Positions 24,966 through 33,416 of a DNA stretch of 64,000 bases are shown here, piece after piece. Made by a program: the position numbers and the translations under genes. Position 1 is the stretch's first letter. Every line of letters starts with the position of its first letter. Origin of the DNA: Planctomycetota bacterium (GTDB lineage Bacteria > Planctomycetota > Phycisphaerae > Phycisphaerales > SM1A02); the NCBI GenBank assembly GCA_021414025.1, contig JAIOPG010000007.1, forward strand, positions 304,008 to 368,007. Direction: 5' to 3'. Under the pieces are notes generated by a model. That model did not search any database, was not told the origin of the DNA, and saw only the letters and a program-made list of their open reading frames with translations.

Positions 24966-25642
24966 TTGCGAACGCCCATGTTCTTGCCCAGTTCCTTGCG
25001 CTCGTGCTTGTAGAAAAGCTTGGCCACTTCCGTGCCGATCTCGGCGGCCAGCGTGTCCTCAATCTGCCGGCGGCCCGCCGTGCTCTGGTAGAGGTCGTCG
25101 CTGACCTCGCGCATGTCGGTCGTCACGGGCTGGCCCGTGAGCTCGCTCGGCGCGGGATAGAGCCGCGAGCGCCCGGTGACGTCGATCACCTTCACGGTCG
25201 CCAGCGCCGAAGGCTTGGCCTGCCCGCCCGGAGCGGAAAGCGAAAAGTCCTGGATCTGCACGTAGATGATCGTGTCGGCCCCGACGCGCTGGCCGATCTC
25301 GCTGATGGGAATGGGCTTGTCCACCGTCTCGTCCTTGCGCGCAATCGCGATCGCGTCGCGGCTGGCGATCGTCTCGGTGACCAGCCCCTGCTTCATCAGG
25401 TCGGTCGCGACCTTGTCGCCGATGACCGCGCGGAGCTGCGTGCGGCTGAGGATGTTGGAGCGGTCGTCCACGAAGACCACGGTCTTGCGGTCGGGCAGCG
25501 TGTACTGCGCATCGATGGAGGGCGGGCCGTCGATGATGTAGGCCGCGGGCACGATGTAGTTGCACGAGGAAAGTGCCGCTCCCAAGGTCAGCGCCGCGGC
25601 GGCGCACGTCAGGCGAAGGTTTCGGGTGAGGTTCATGTTCAT
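24962..25642 (-). CDS. lipoprotein, CsgG/TolB-like domain suspected
   Basis: 226 residues from the ATG at 25642. A signal sequence with lipobox (LGAALSSC) precedes a domain with KTVVFVDDRSNILSRTQLRA, a run of helices, and GADTIIYVQIQDFSLS, an alternation that recalls CsgG-like or LpoB-like folds. Starts in an ATGA overlap with a second lipoprotein gene and ends in one with the glycosyltransferase gene. Envelope function likely, exact role unknown. Confidence 0.75.
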   Translation of the reverse strand: MNMNLTRNLRLTCAAAALTLGAALSSCNYIVPAAYIIDGPPSIDAQYTLPDRKTVVFVDDRSNILSRTQLRAVIGDKVATDLMKQGLVTETIASRDAIAIARKDETVDKPIPISEIGQRVGADTIIYVQIQDFSLSAPGGQAKPSALATVKVIDVTGRSRLYPAPSELTGQPVTTDMREVSDDLYQSTAGRRQIEDTLAAEIGTEVAKLFYKHERKELGKNMGVRK

Positions 25643-26325
25643 TTCTTTTGATCCGGGTACTTGTCTTCGATGTGGTCGTAGAAAACCCACGCGCTGTTGC
25701 GGACGAATGTGGCGAGCAACCCGGTCTGCACCATCGCGATGTTCATGGATTCCCGAGTCACGCCCGCGTCGAGGGGAAACTGCGCCGACACGTTCCACTG
25801 GTCCACGGTCTGGTCGGAGTCGATGCCGTCGCGCTCCGCGACGCCGATGTTGGCCGCCGCCACGCCATCCCAGAGATAGCGATTGCCCGGCGGATTCAGC
25901 CGGTATTCATAGAGGTCCACGATGACCAGGCGGTCGACGTCCAGTTCCTCGGCGACCTGCCCCAGCGGCTGCGCCGACCAGTTGGGAGTCTGGTGCTGAA
26001 AGTTCATGCAGATGCGCGGGTCCAGCATCTTGATGCCCGGCACATTTTCCTGGAGCCGCTGGGCGAGATTGAAGGAGATGTTCGGCACGGCCGTCGGATG
26101 CTCGTATACCGTCCCCATGTCGGCCTTGACCAGCACGGCGACGCGCTTGTTGTCCAGTCCGGCGTATTTCGCCAGGACCTCGATCTTCTTCTCGCGCTCG
26201 ATGTTCTGCCCGATCGCGGAGGCGACGCCGAAGACCTGGCAGCTCATGACGAGGCACAAGGCGCCTGCAGCGCTGATACCGGCCATCACGCTCCACCATG
26301 CACCTGGGAAACGGGCGCACCTCAT
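25639..26325 (-). CDS. lipoprotein, likely paralogue of the downstream one
   Basis: 228 residues from the ATG at 26325. A signal segment with lipobox-like CLVMSC precedes KRVAVLVKADMGTVYEHP, NISFNLAQRLQENVPGIKML, and ELDVDRLVIVDLYEYRLNP. The order of elements matches the downstream lipoprotein (strand, helix, then a DxxIxVxxxxY strand), so the two may be diverged paralogues. Both ends are coupled by ATGA overlaps. Confidence 0.75.
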   Translation of the reverse strand: MRCARFPGAWWSVMAGISAAGALCLVMSCQVFGVASAIGQNIEREKKIEVLAKYAGLDNKRVAVLVKADMGTVYEHPTAVPNISFNLAQRLQENVPGIKMLDPRICMNFQHQTPNWSAQPLGQVAEELDVDRLVIVDLYEYRLNPPGNRYLWDGVAAANIGVAERDGIDSDQTVDQWNVSAQFPLDAGVTRESMNIAMVQTGLLATFVRNSAWVFYDHIEDKYPDQKK

Positions 26326-26765
26326 GGCAACCAACCCTTCATCCCGGCCAATTTCCAGAACCACGCCGCGAGGAAAAGGGCCACAAGCGCGATGAATCCC
26401 CAGCGGTTCAAGAGAGGATCGAAGAGGCGCTGAAACTGGTAGCCCGTCAGTGCAACACCCAGCGCGATCAGGCAACCAATCGAGGCTGCGAAGGCGAGCA
26501 CCGCGCCCATGAGCTGGGCGCTGAAGGCCTGGCCGAATTCGGCCCGCGCCGCGTGGGCGAAGGCCGTGGTCATGCCGCAGCTTGGGCAGGGAATTCCCAG
26601 CGCCATAGGCCAGGTGCACACCGGCAGTCCGAGCTGCTGGTGGGTGCCCATGCCCCGCGCGTCGGGAACCAGCCGGGCCGCGACCACCAGCGGCGTCAGG
26701 AGTGCCGCCGCCAAAAGCAGGATCCATCCTCGAGTGGATGCGTTGATCGTGGTCGCTTCAGCCAT
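26322..26765 (-). CDS. DUF2752 membrane protein
   Basis: 147 residues with three to four membrane segments and the DUF2752 hallmark CPSCGMTTAFAHAARAEF. Cys residues at CTWPMALGIPCPSCG may bind metal or form a disulfide. Function of the family is not established. First gene of the four-gene operon; its stop overlaps the next start by ATGA. Confidence 0.88.
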   Translation of the reverse strand: MAEATTINASTRGWILLLAAALLTPLVVAARLVPDARGMGTHQQLGLPVCTWPMALGIPCPSCGMTTAFAHAARAEFGQAFSAQLMGAVLAFAASIGCLIALGVALTGYQFQRLFDPLLNRWGFIALVALFLAAWFWKLAGMKGWLP

Positions 26766-26774
26766 GGACGCAAG

Positions 26775-26780
26775 AGTGTA
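26775..26780 (-). promoter_or_regulatory. -10 box (TACACT) 9 nt before a start codon
   Basis: On the minus strand TACACT, 9 nt, then the ATG of the DUF2752 gene. Very short or no leader expected. Confidence 0.4.
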
Positions 26781-26834
26781 ACTGGAGCCGCGAAGCCCTA
26801 GACACTCGGGACCCGGCCCGTGCAGAATGCCGTG

Positions 26835-27833
26835 ATGCCCAACCCCTCGACGCTCAGCCGCATCGATGGCCACCTTGACCTGGCCTATCTCGCCATGCAA
26901 GGCGTGGATCTCGAATCCGACTCCCCGGATCGGGCGAAATTCGGGGTCAATTTTCCGGCGCTTCGCGAGGGCTCTTTCAAGCTGGTTTTTGGAACGATCT
27001 TCACCGAGGTCGGTTGCGACGAGCCCTGGGGCTACGCCGACCATGCGGATGTCGAACAGGCCGCCCGCGCGGGCCGCCTGCAGTTGCGGCTCTATCAGGG
27101 CCTCGAGGCTCGCGGCGCGATCAAGATTGTCCGGACGCAGCAGGATCTCAAAAGTTGGAACGAGCCGGGGCCGCTGCGCGTGGTGATTCTGATGGAGGGC
27201 GCCGATCCGATCGAATCGCCCGAGCGCGCGAAGTGGTGGTTCGACCAAGGTGTGCGAATGGTCGGGCTGACCTGGGCCAAGGGCTCGCGCTACGCGGGCG
27301 GAAATTCTGTGCCGGGCGAATTGACCGAGGCCGGTCGAAAGTTGGTTCGAGCGCTCGATGGCGTCGGCATGATCCACGACCTCTCGCATCTCTGCGACCA
27401 GGCGTGCGCCGAAGTGATCGAGCTTGCCACGGGGCCGATCGTGGCGAGCCATTCCAATTGCCGGAGTCTTGTGCCCGGCAATGAGCGCCACCTCACCGAT
27501 GAGACGATTCGGGCGATCGCCGCGCGAAAGGGTGTGTGTGGTCTCAACCTCTATGGAAAATTCCTGGCCGGCGGCCGTGCTGCAACGCTTGACGATGCGG
27601 TGCGACACGTCAAGCACGTGCGCGAGGTCGGAGGGCCGGAACGTCTGGCCCTAGGCAGCGATTTTGACGGCGGTTTCACTCCCGAGGATTGCCCGCCCAA
27701 CGCGCAGCGCCCCGAGGATCTGCCCAAGATCGAGAGCGCCTTGGCTCAGGCCGGCATCTCCACGCAGGAACTCGACGGATTCCGAAGCGGCAATTGGCTG
27801 CGCGTGCTTCGCACTTCACTTCCACAAAAATAA
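26835..27833 (+). CDS. membrane dipeptidase family (M19) enzyme
   Basis: About 332 residues from the ATG at 26835; a GTG at 26820 is possible. Zinc-site elements of renal dipeptidase-type enzymes appear in order: RIDGHLDLAY (HxD), VILMEGADPI (bridging Glu), ATGPIVASHSNCRSL (His), RHLTDETIRAIAARKGV, and LALGSDFDGGF (Asp). It has no signal peptide, so it is presumably cytoplasmic and acts on dipeptides, possibly D-amino-acid containing. Confidence 0.92.
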   Translation: MPNPSTLSRIDGHLDLAYLAMQGVDLESDSPDRAKFGVNFPALREGSFKLVFGTIFTEVGCDEPWGYADHADVEQAARAGRLQLRLYQGLEARGAIKIVRTQQDLKSWNEPGPLRVVILMEGADPIESPERAKWWFDQGVRMVGLTWAKGSRYAGGNSVPGELTEAGRKLVRALDGVGMIHDLSHLCDQACAEVIELATGPIVASHSNCRSLVPGNERHLTDETIRAIAARKGVCGLNLYGKFLAGGRAATLDDAVRHVKHVREVGGPERLALGSDFDGGFTPEDCPPNAQRPEDLPKIESALAQAGISTQELDGFRSGNWLRVLRTSLPQK

Positions 27834-27880
27834 GACTCCCCCGCTCACTCCCTCAAAGATTTCAACTGCTGTATTTTGGC

Positions 27881-29086
27881 TCAGGGCTTGAGCGTGCGCT
27901 CATCGTTGAGCGAGACATGCACAAACTTGTCCTGGGCACGAAGCACTAGGTCCAGGCGAACGCCGCAGCGATGCCAGTCGACGGCTTGCGTCGCGTCGCT
28001 GAAGACGATGCGCTCGACAATGGGAAGCGGATCGGGAGCCAAGCCTGGGAAGCCCAGCCGGATCAGCGAGGCATTGCGCTGCGCCCACGCAGCGGCCTGG
28101 CGGACCAACGCGGCTTGCTCGACCGCCGCGATGACATGCAATCGCCCGGCGTGATCGGTGGCGAACTCGATCATGGCGTCGCCGGGGTAGCGCAGCGCGA
28201 TCGACCAGAGGCCCGAAATGATCGAGGCATAGGAGCCCGGCCGCATTTGCACTTGCAGCGGTTGCCGCGCCGTGGCGCTGGAAGATGCGAAGGATTGTTG
28301 CGCGGGGGTCTCCGCAACCGCAGGCCTTGGAGCAGCTGCTGGCGGCGCCTGGGTTCGGCGGCTTCCATCCACGGTTGCCTCGGCGACTCGTATTGCCTCG
28401 AAGAGTTCGGCGAGCGAAAACCCGCCGGGAAACGAAGCTTGCTGTGCGACATCGGTCCGCTCCAACCGCGGATAGGCGCCGGCCAATGGAACGGGCTGGC
28501 GAAGAAAGGCCTGGGCCGCCGTTGAAATCGTGGCAATTGCTTCTTGGGCGGATTCCACCGAGCAGCCCACGATCGCGATCGGCGTGAGCGGCGGAACTCG
28601 ATCGTGCTTGCGGGCGCACTCCACGATTCGGCGAACAAGCTGATAGGCGGCCACGGTCGCGGCCTCATCGCCTCCGGTGGCGATGACAGCTTCCTCGACC
28701 TCCATCGTGGCGACATCCTCGGCGCCCTGAACGGTCGCGGGCACCACGAACCAATGGCGGACGATCGCCGCCGCACGCAATAACCACGCAGCGAAATCCT
28801 GGTCGGAACTTTCGGCAGGTCCCTTGGTTCCCAACAGTGAGCACTGGATGCCGTCGGTGCTGGCTCGAAGCAGCGCCGCGGGCCCCTCGCGCAATCGGGC
28901 GGCCACATGCGTCAGCCATGGATGCGCCATGACCGGCAAATTGCCGGCCAGCAGCGGCGTGATTTGGCTTTCGCGTCGCGGAACTTGCTTGACGGGTTCG
29001 TGTGCCGTTTCGCCGGTCTCTTCCCCATGAGGCTCTCCCAGGAAGAGCGAGGTCAGCCGATCGAATCGCTCGTCGAGATTGCTCAT
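27881..29086 (-). CDS. protein of unknown function paired with ParA
   Basis: 401 residues, soluble, no signal peptide. An acidic N-terminus, a Rossmann-like middle (PIAIVGCSVESAQEAIATIS), a Pro/Ala/Gln linker near residue 255, and a C-terminal domain with YASIISGLWSIALRYPGDAMIEF and RLGFPGLAPDPLPIVERIVF. No helix-turn-helix of the ParB type is evident. Its start overlaps the parA stop by ATGA, so it is probably the ParA partner or cargo. Confidence 0.7.
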   Translation of the reverse strand: MSNLDERFDRLTSLFLGEPHGEETGETAHEPVKQVPRRESQITPLLAGNLPVMAHPWLTHVAARLREGPAALLRASTDGIQCSLLGTKGPAESSDQDFAAWLLRAAAIVRHWFVVPATVQGAEDVATMEVEEAVIATGGDEAATVAAYQLVRRIVECARKHDRVPPLTPIAIVGCSVESAQEAIATISTAAQAFLRQPVPLAGAYPRLERTDVAQQASFPGGFSLAELFEAIRVAEATVDGSRRTQAPPAAAPRPAVAETPAQQSFASSSATARQPLQVQMRPGSYASIISGLWSIALRYPGDAMIEFATDHAGRLHVIAAVEQAALVRQAAAWAQRNASLIRLGFPGLAPDPLPIVERIVFSDATQAVDWHRCGVRLDLVLRAQDKFVHVSLNDERTLKP

Positions 29087-30099
29087 CGCTCGTCTCCGGC
29101 GATGGGCGACTCGGCGACTCTGGCAGCAACGCCGGGCTGTTCAGCGGACACTGCGCTTGCATTTTCCGCGTTCACACTCTCCACACCCGCGGATTGCTGG
29201 CGGATGCGCGAAAGCAGATCAGCCATGCGCTCGCCCGGTGCCGTCGCGGGACCCGGCGCGGTTTCACCGGCGGAAAGCTCACGGCGAAACACCTTTCCAT
29301 CTCCGGGATGTTTCCTCGTGCATGGAACGGGATGAAGGTCGAGCCAATCGACCAGCAGGACAAAGTCGCGGCAGGCTTCGGAGCTGGGCGCGTACTCGGT
29401 GATGGGCTGGCCGAAGCCGGCCGCCTCGCGCAGCTCCTCGTGCTCGCGGATGGCCAGCGGCAGCGTGAGCATGCCATGGCGGCGCTCGATCGCCGCCAGC
29501 AAATCCGTGGCCAGTTTGGCGTGGGGCCGATGCAGTGTGGGCAGGATTCGCAGCGGCAGCTTCCGCTCCAGCCGCGCCGCCATGGCCTCGACGGCGGCCG
29601 CCTGGCGCTCGCTGCCCTTGAGCGAGAAGAATCCCGTCTCCACCGGAATGATGGCTTCGTCGGCGGCGCAGAGCGCGTTGAAGGTGAGCAATCCGATCGT
29701 CGGCGGGCAGTCGATCACGCACCAGTCGAAGCGGTCGGCAATGCGGTCCAGAAACTTGGCCAGTCGCGCATCGCGGTCCGGCAGATTGGCAAGACCTCCG
29801 CGGGCCGCCTCGAGCCCAGCCAGCGAGAGCGTGCTCGGGGCCAGGCGCAGATTCTTGGCGACCTCCCAAAGCATGACATCGGGATCGGCGCCGCCCGGCG
29901 GCTCGGCCAGAAGCGCCTCGGCCAGTCCCTGCTCGATCCGGTCCTCGGGCACACCAAGACCGACACCGCAATGGCCTTGTGGATCCATGTCCACCAAAAG
30001 CGTGCGGCGATTCTTGGAAGCGAGCGTGGCCGCCAGATTGATAGCGGTCGTGGTCTTGCCACATCCGCCTTTCTGATTCACGATTGCGACGCAACGCAT
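29083..30099 (-). CDS. ParA-family ATPase
   Basis: 338 residues. Deviant Walker A VNQKGGCGKTTTAINLA at the N-terminus, LLVDMDPQGHCGVGLG, and the later DWCVIDCPPTIGLLTFNAL are the three ParA/Soj/MinD-type motifs. A C-terminal tail beyond residue 270 is variable and probably disordered. No parB or parS-like site nearby. Orphan ParA proteins often position protein cargo rather than DNA; coupling to the unknown downstream gene fits that. Confidence 0.9.
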   Translation of the reverse strand: MRCVAIVNQKGGCGKTTTAINLAATLASKNRRTLLVDMDPQGHCGVGLGVPEDRIEQGLAEALLAEPPGGADPDVMLWEVAKNLRLAPSTLSLAGLEAARGGLANLPDRDARLAKFLDRIADRFDWCVIDCPPTIGLLTFNALCAADEAIIPVETGFFSLKGSERQAAAVEAMAARLERKLPLRILPTLHRPHAKLATDLLAAIERRHGMLTLPLAIREHEELREAAGFGQPITEYAPSSEACRDFVLLVDWLDLHPVPCTRKHPGDGKVFRRELSAGETAPGPATAPGERMADLLSRIRQQSAGVESVNAENASAVSAEQPGVAARVAESPIAGDER

Positions 30100-30240
30100 C
30101 CTGCTCAGGTCGCCTCAAGGAAAGTCAGCCCAGCCCAGGCCGAGGGTCGCATGCCTTCACGCCTCCGGCGCTTCGAGCATGCCCTGCTCTATCGGTCGAT
30201 TCGCCTACGGGTCTTCGGCTTTCCAAGTCGGATTTTCGAT

Positions 30241-31344
30241 TCAGGCGCCGATGGCCGCGAGCCCGGCGTCGATCACCGCGTCGCTTGCGGCCTGAAGAAC
30301 TCCAGGCTTGCCGGGACCCCTCAGCAGCACAAGGCGGATCTCGCCGGATTCCCCCTTTTTGTCGAGGTTCATGGCGGCTTTGACCTTGGCCCGGTCGATC
30401 GGCTTTGGAAGTCGAACCGGCAAGCCGAGTTGGGCCAGGCGCTGGGAAAGCTGGAAGGACTCGGCGTCCTTCCACCACCCCGCCGCTTGGCTCGCCGCCG
30501 CCATGGCGACCAGGCCGATTGAGACAGCCTCGCCGTGGTGGATCTCGTCGTGCAGGAGCGACTCGATGGCATGGGCGAAGGTGTGCCCCAGGTTCAGATG
30601 TGCTCGCTCGCCTCGCTCATGCTCGTCGCGCGAGACGATCGCGGCCTTCACCGAAGCCGAGCGCTGCACCAACTCGACCAGTCGGGCGGGATCCTTCGCC
30701 AGCAAGCCCGCCTGATGGTTCGCGAGCCAGTCCAGCATGCCTTGGTCCGCCAGTAGCCCGTGCTTCACGCACTCGGCCAGACCGCAGCGGAATTCGCGGT
30801 CCGGCAGCGTGGAGAGCGTCCGCACATCGCTGACCACCCATGCGGGGGCGGTGAAGGTTCCCGCCAGATTCTTGGCCAGCTGGCCGCCGGCCATGGGCAG
30901 GTTGACCGCCGTCTTGCCGCCGATCGCAGCGTCGACCATGGCCAGCAAGGTGGTGGGAATCATCACGGTGGAAAGGCCGCGCATGTAGGTCGCCGCGGCG
31001 AAGGCCGCCATGTCCCCCACGATGCCGCCGCCCATGGCCACCAGAACATCGCTGCGCTGCACGCGCTCCGCAAGCACAAATTTCCACAGCGATTCGACTG
31101 CGGCAATGGACTTGTTTTCTTCGCTCGCCTTCACCGCGTGGGAGGCCACGCGCAACCCTGCGGACTCGATCGACGAGGCGACCTCGCGGGCCCAGGTCTG
31201 CGCAACCGCCTGGTCTGCGACCAGCGCAACCGTCCGCGCCTTGGGAAATTGCCGAGCGATCTCGCTGCCCACGTTCTGCAGCAGCGCGTCACCGACCTGA
31301 ATGTCGTAGCTGCCGTGGAGACTTTGCACCGGAATCACATTCAT
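30241..31344 (-). CDS. aroB: 3-dehydroquinate synthase
   Basis: 367 residues; second step of the shikimate pathway, NAD- and metal-dependent. Conserved segments: LVAMGGGIVGDMAAFAAATYMRG, MVDAAIGGKTAVNLPM, and the metal-ligand histidines in HLNLGHTFAHAIE and HGEAVSIGL. It starts in a 4-bp overlap with the upstream acyltransferase gene. Confidence 0.97.
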   Translation of the reverse strand: MNVIPVQSLHGSYDIQVGDALLQNVGSEIARQFPKARTVALVADQAVAQTWAREVASSIESAGLRVASHAVKASEENKSIAAVESLWKFVLAERVQRSDVLVAMGGGIVGDMAAFAAATYMRGLSTVMIPTTLLAMVDAAIGGKTAVNLPMAGGQLAKNLAGTFTAPAWVVSDVRTLSTLPDREFRCGLAECVKHGLLADQGMLDWLANHQAGLLAKDPARLVELVQRSASVKAAIVSRDEHERGERAHLNLGHTFAHAIESLLHDEIHHGEAVSIGLVAMAAASQAAGWWKDAESFQLSQRLAQLGLPVRLPKPIDRAKVKAAMNLDKKGESGEIRLVLLRGPGKPGVLQAASDAVIDAGLAAIGA

Positions 31345-33128
31345 GTGCGCGTCCTCTCGCGATGAAACTCGCGGAATTGCTCGGCGTTCTCCTTGCCGAA
31401 GTAGTACTCCTGGACGCGGGCGGGCACCTGCCGCAGATCCGCAAACATGAGCCCATCCACCACATTGCCGAAGTCGGGATCGACATTGAAGGCGATCAGC
31501 CGAGCGTTGAGCTTTAGATACTGGCGCAGCAGCACGGGCATCGTGCGGCCGTCGGCCTCCACCTCGCGGATGAGCCGGTCCACATCACCCACATTGCGGA
31601 CCGCCGCGCGTGTGTGGGCCGGATCCCAATCCAGGAAAGGCTCGTCGGAGGGCGGGTTCCGCGGCTTCACATCCTTGGCGAAAGACTTCAGCGCGTGGTG
31701 CGTCTGCAGGAAGGCCATGATCAGCCGCTTGGACATGCTCTGGTACTCGTCCGAAATGCTCACCGGCCCCAGCAGAATGGCGTACTTGGGATGCCGGAGC
31801 ACAAATTGCGCAATTCCGCGCCACAGCATGAGCAGAGGCATCGGACGGCGTTGATGGGCGCAGGCCACCCAGCTCCTGCCCAGCTCGATGGCGGGTCCGA
31901 GGGATTTGAGCATCTTCGGCGAGTAGTCAAAGAGCGTGCTGGTGTAGAGGCCGTCGATGCCATTGGCCGCGAGAATCTCGTCGGTCAGGCCCATCCGGTA
32001 GCCGCCCATCACTTCCTGCGTCCGCGCGTTCCAGATGAAAAGTTGCCGGTAAGAGCGGTCGAAGCGGTCGATGTCGATCGCCTTGCCGGAGCCCTCGCCC
32101 ACGGCACGGAAGGCCTCCTCGCGCAGGCGGCCGATCTCAAGCATGGTCAGCGGAATTTCACCGCTGGGCGTGCACCAGACTTCGCACTCGCCGTGCTTGA
32201 GCAGCAGATGGGACTCCGGAAGGCCGGAAATTTCCGCGGCGAGTTCCTCGGGCGCATGCTGCGGTCGCTCCAGCAGCGGAGTCGTGTGCACTATCACACC
32301 GGGGCCCGTGGATTTTTCCTCCAAGCGCGCTCGCAACAGATACGTGCGCAGGCGGAAATATCCGATCAGTTCCTCGTCGCTTTCGAAGGCATCAAACTCC
32401 TTCGCGGGGATCGGCGTGCCGACCACCACCGGAATTTTCCGGTTCTGCTGGCCGGGATAGCAGTGGCCCAGCAGCGCCGTCCGCAGCAGCGGATGGAAGA
32501 GGCCGGCCAGCTGGAACCACCAGGGATTCCGGCCGGAAATAAACACCGGCAGCACGGTGGGCCGGGCGATGCGGGCCATCTTGGCAACTTGGGTCGGCCA
32601 CTGGCCGTCGACGGGGCGCCACCGGCTCCAGGTGGAGTGGCTTACCTCGCCCGATGGGAAAACGCAGAGGCAGCCGCCGTTGGAAAGCCATCGCAGGGCC
32701 TCGCGCATGGCGTTCATGTTGGCACTGACCGATGGCTTGCCGAGAATCTTCACGCCGAGCGATCGCTCGGCGACCACCGGGATCTTGCAGAGCATTTCAT
32801 TGGCGATGAACTTGACATCACTGCGAACCGACTCGATCAGCGTCGAGATCAGCTGCGTGTCGGTCGCGCCCATCGGATGGTTCGACACCACCAGCAGCGG
32901 CCCGGTCCTGGGAATGCGCTCGCGGTCGGCCGCGGAGCAATCGGCGTGGATGTGGGTGGCGCGGTTCAGCGCGTCCAGCAGGGAGCCATCGCCGCGAATC
33001 CGATGCGATCGATCGACGATTTTTTCAACGCGGCTGACTCCGGTGAGATGGCGCGAGACAGGCCAGAGCCATTGCAGCACCCTGGACTTGGGAGGCTGGA
33101 CGCGGAATGGAGATTTCTCTTCTGGCAT
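31341..33128 (-). CDS. two-domain acyltransferase (PlsC-like + OlsB-like GNAT), OlsF type
   Basis: 595 residues from the ATG at 33128; the upstream in-frame codons belong to tRNA-Glu sequence. The N-terminal PlsC-like domain has LLVVSNHPMGATDTQ (catalytic HxxxxxD), LGKPSVSANMN and CLCVFPSGEVSHST. The C-terminal domain (from about residue 300) has LLLKHGECEVWCTPSGEIPL and RSYRQLFIWNARTQEVMGGYR, as in OlsB/hemolysin-like ornithine-lipid N-acyltransferases. Such fusions are known to make ornithine-type lipids; the exact lipid is inferred. Confidence 0.85.
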   Translation of the reverse strand: MPEEKSPFRVQPPKSRVLQWLWPVSRHLTGVSRVEKIVDRSHRIRGDGSLLDALNRATHIHADCSAADRERIPRTGPLLVVSNHPMGATDTQLISTLIESVRSDVKFIANEMLCKIPVVAERSLGVKILGKPSVSANMNAMREALRWLSNGGCLCVFPSGEVSHSTWSRWRPVDGQWPTQVAKMARIARPTVLPVFISGRNPWWFQLAGLFHPLLRTALLGHCYPGQQNRKIPVVVGTPIPAKEFDAFESDEELIGYFRLRTYLLRARLEEKSTGPGVIVHTTPLLERPQHAPEELAAEISGLPESHLLLKHGECEVWCTPSGEIPLTMLEIGRLREEAFRAVGEGSGKAIDIDRFDRSYRQLFIWNARTQEVMGGYRMGLTDEILAANGIDGLYTSTLFDYSPKMLKSLGPAIELGRSWVACAHQRRPMPLLMLWRGIAQFVLRHPKYAILLGPVSISDEYQSMSKRLIMAFLQTHHALKSFAKDVKPRNPPSDEPFLDWDPAHTRAAVRNVGDVDRLIREVEADGRTMPVLLRQYLKLNARLIAFNVDPDFGNVVDGLMFADLRQVPARVQEYYFGKENAEQFREFHRERTRT

Positions 33129-33140
33129 CGAGACCGCAAA

Positions 33141-33215
33141 TGACCCCAAGGGGATTTGAACCCCTGTAGCCACCTTGAAAGGGTGGTGTCCTAAGCCAGG
33201 CTAGACGATGGGGCC
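33141..33215 (-). tRNA. tRNA-Glu (anticodon TTC)
   Basis: 75 nt. Acceptor GGCCCCA/TGGGGTC, anticodon stem CCACC/GGTGG with loop CTTTCAA (TTC), T-loop TTCAAAT. Discriminator A, CCA not encoded. Its 3' end is only 12 nt before the acyltransferase start codon, with no terminator between. Confidence 0.96.
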
Positions 33216-33227
33216 GGCGAGCCTCAG

Positions 33228-33233
33228 ACTATA
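33228..33233 (-). promoter_or_regulatory. -10 box (TATAGT) of tRNA-Glu(TTC)
   Basis: On the minus strand TATAGT is 12 bp before the mature 5' end of the tRNA. No good -35 box is visible. Confidence 0.4.
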
Positions 33234-33416
33234 AGCGATGGATGGAAGGGATATGGGCTGAAAATTGCCCGGGGCCAAGCCCCCCTTTTGGGCATAATTT
33301 CAAGATTCGGCTTGCAAAAATCGGGGTTTGGTCCACACTGACGGGGCGTCTGAACCGACCGGCAGGCTTTGCCCTGCCTATGGTCCGTGACGCACCCTTG
33401 GAGCCGAGACCCAGCA

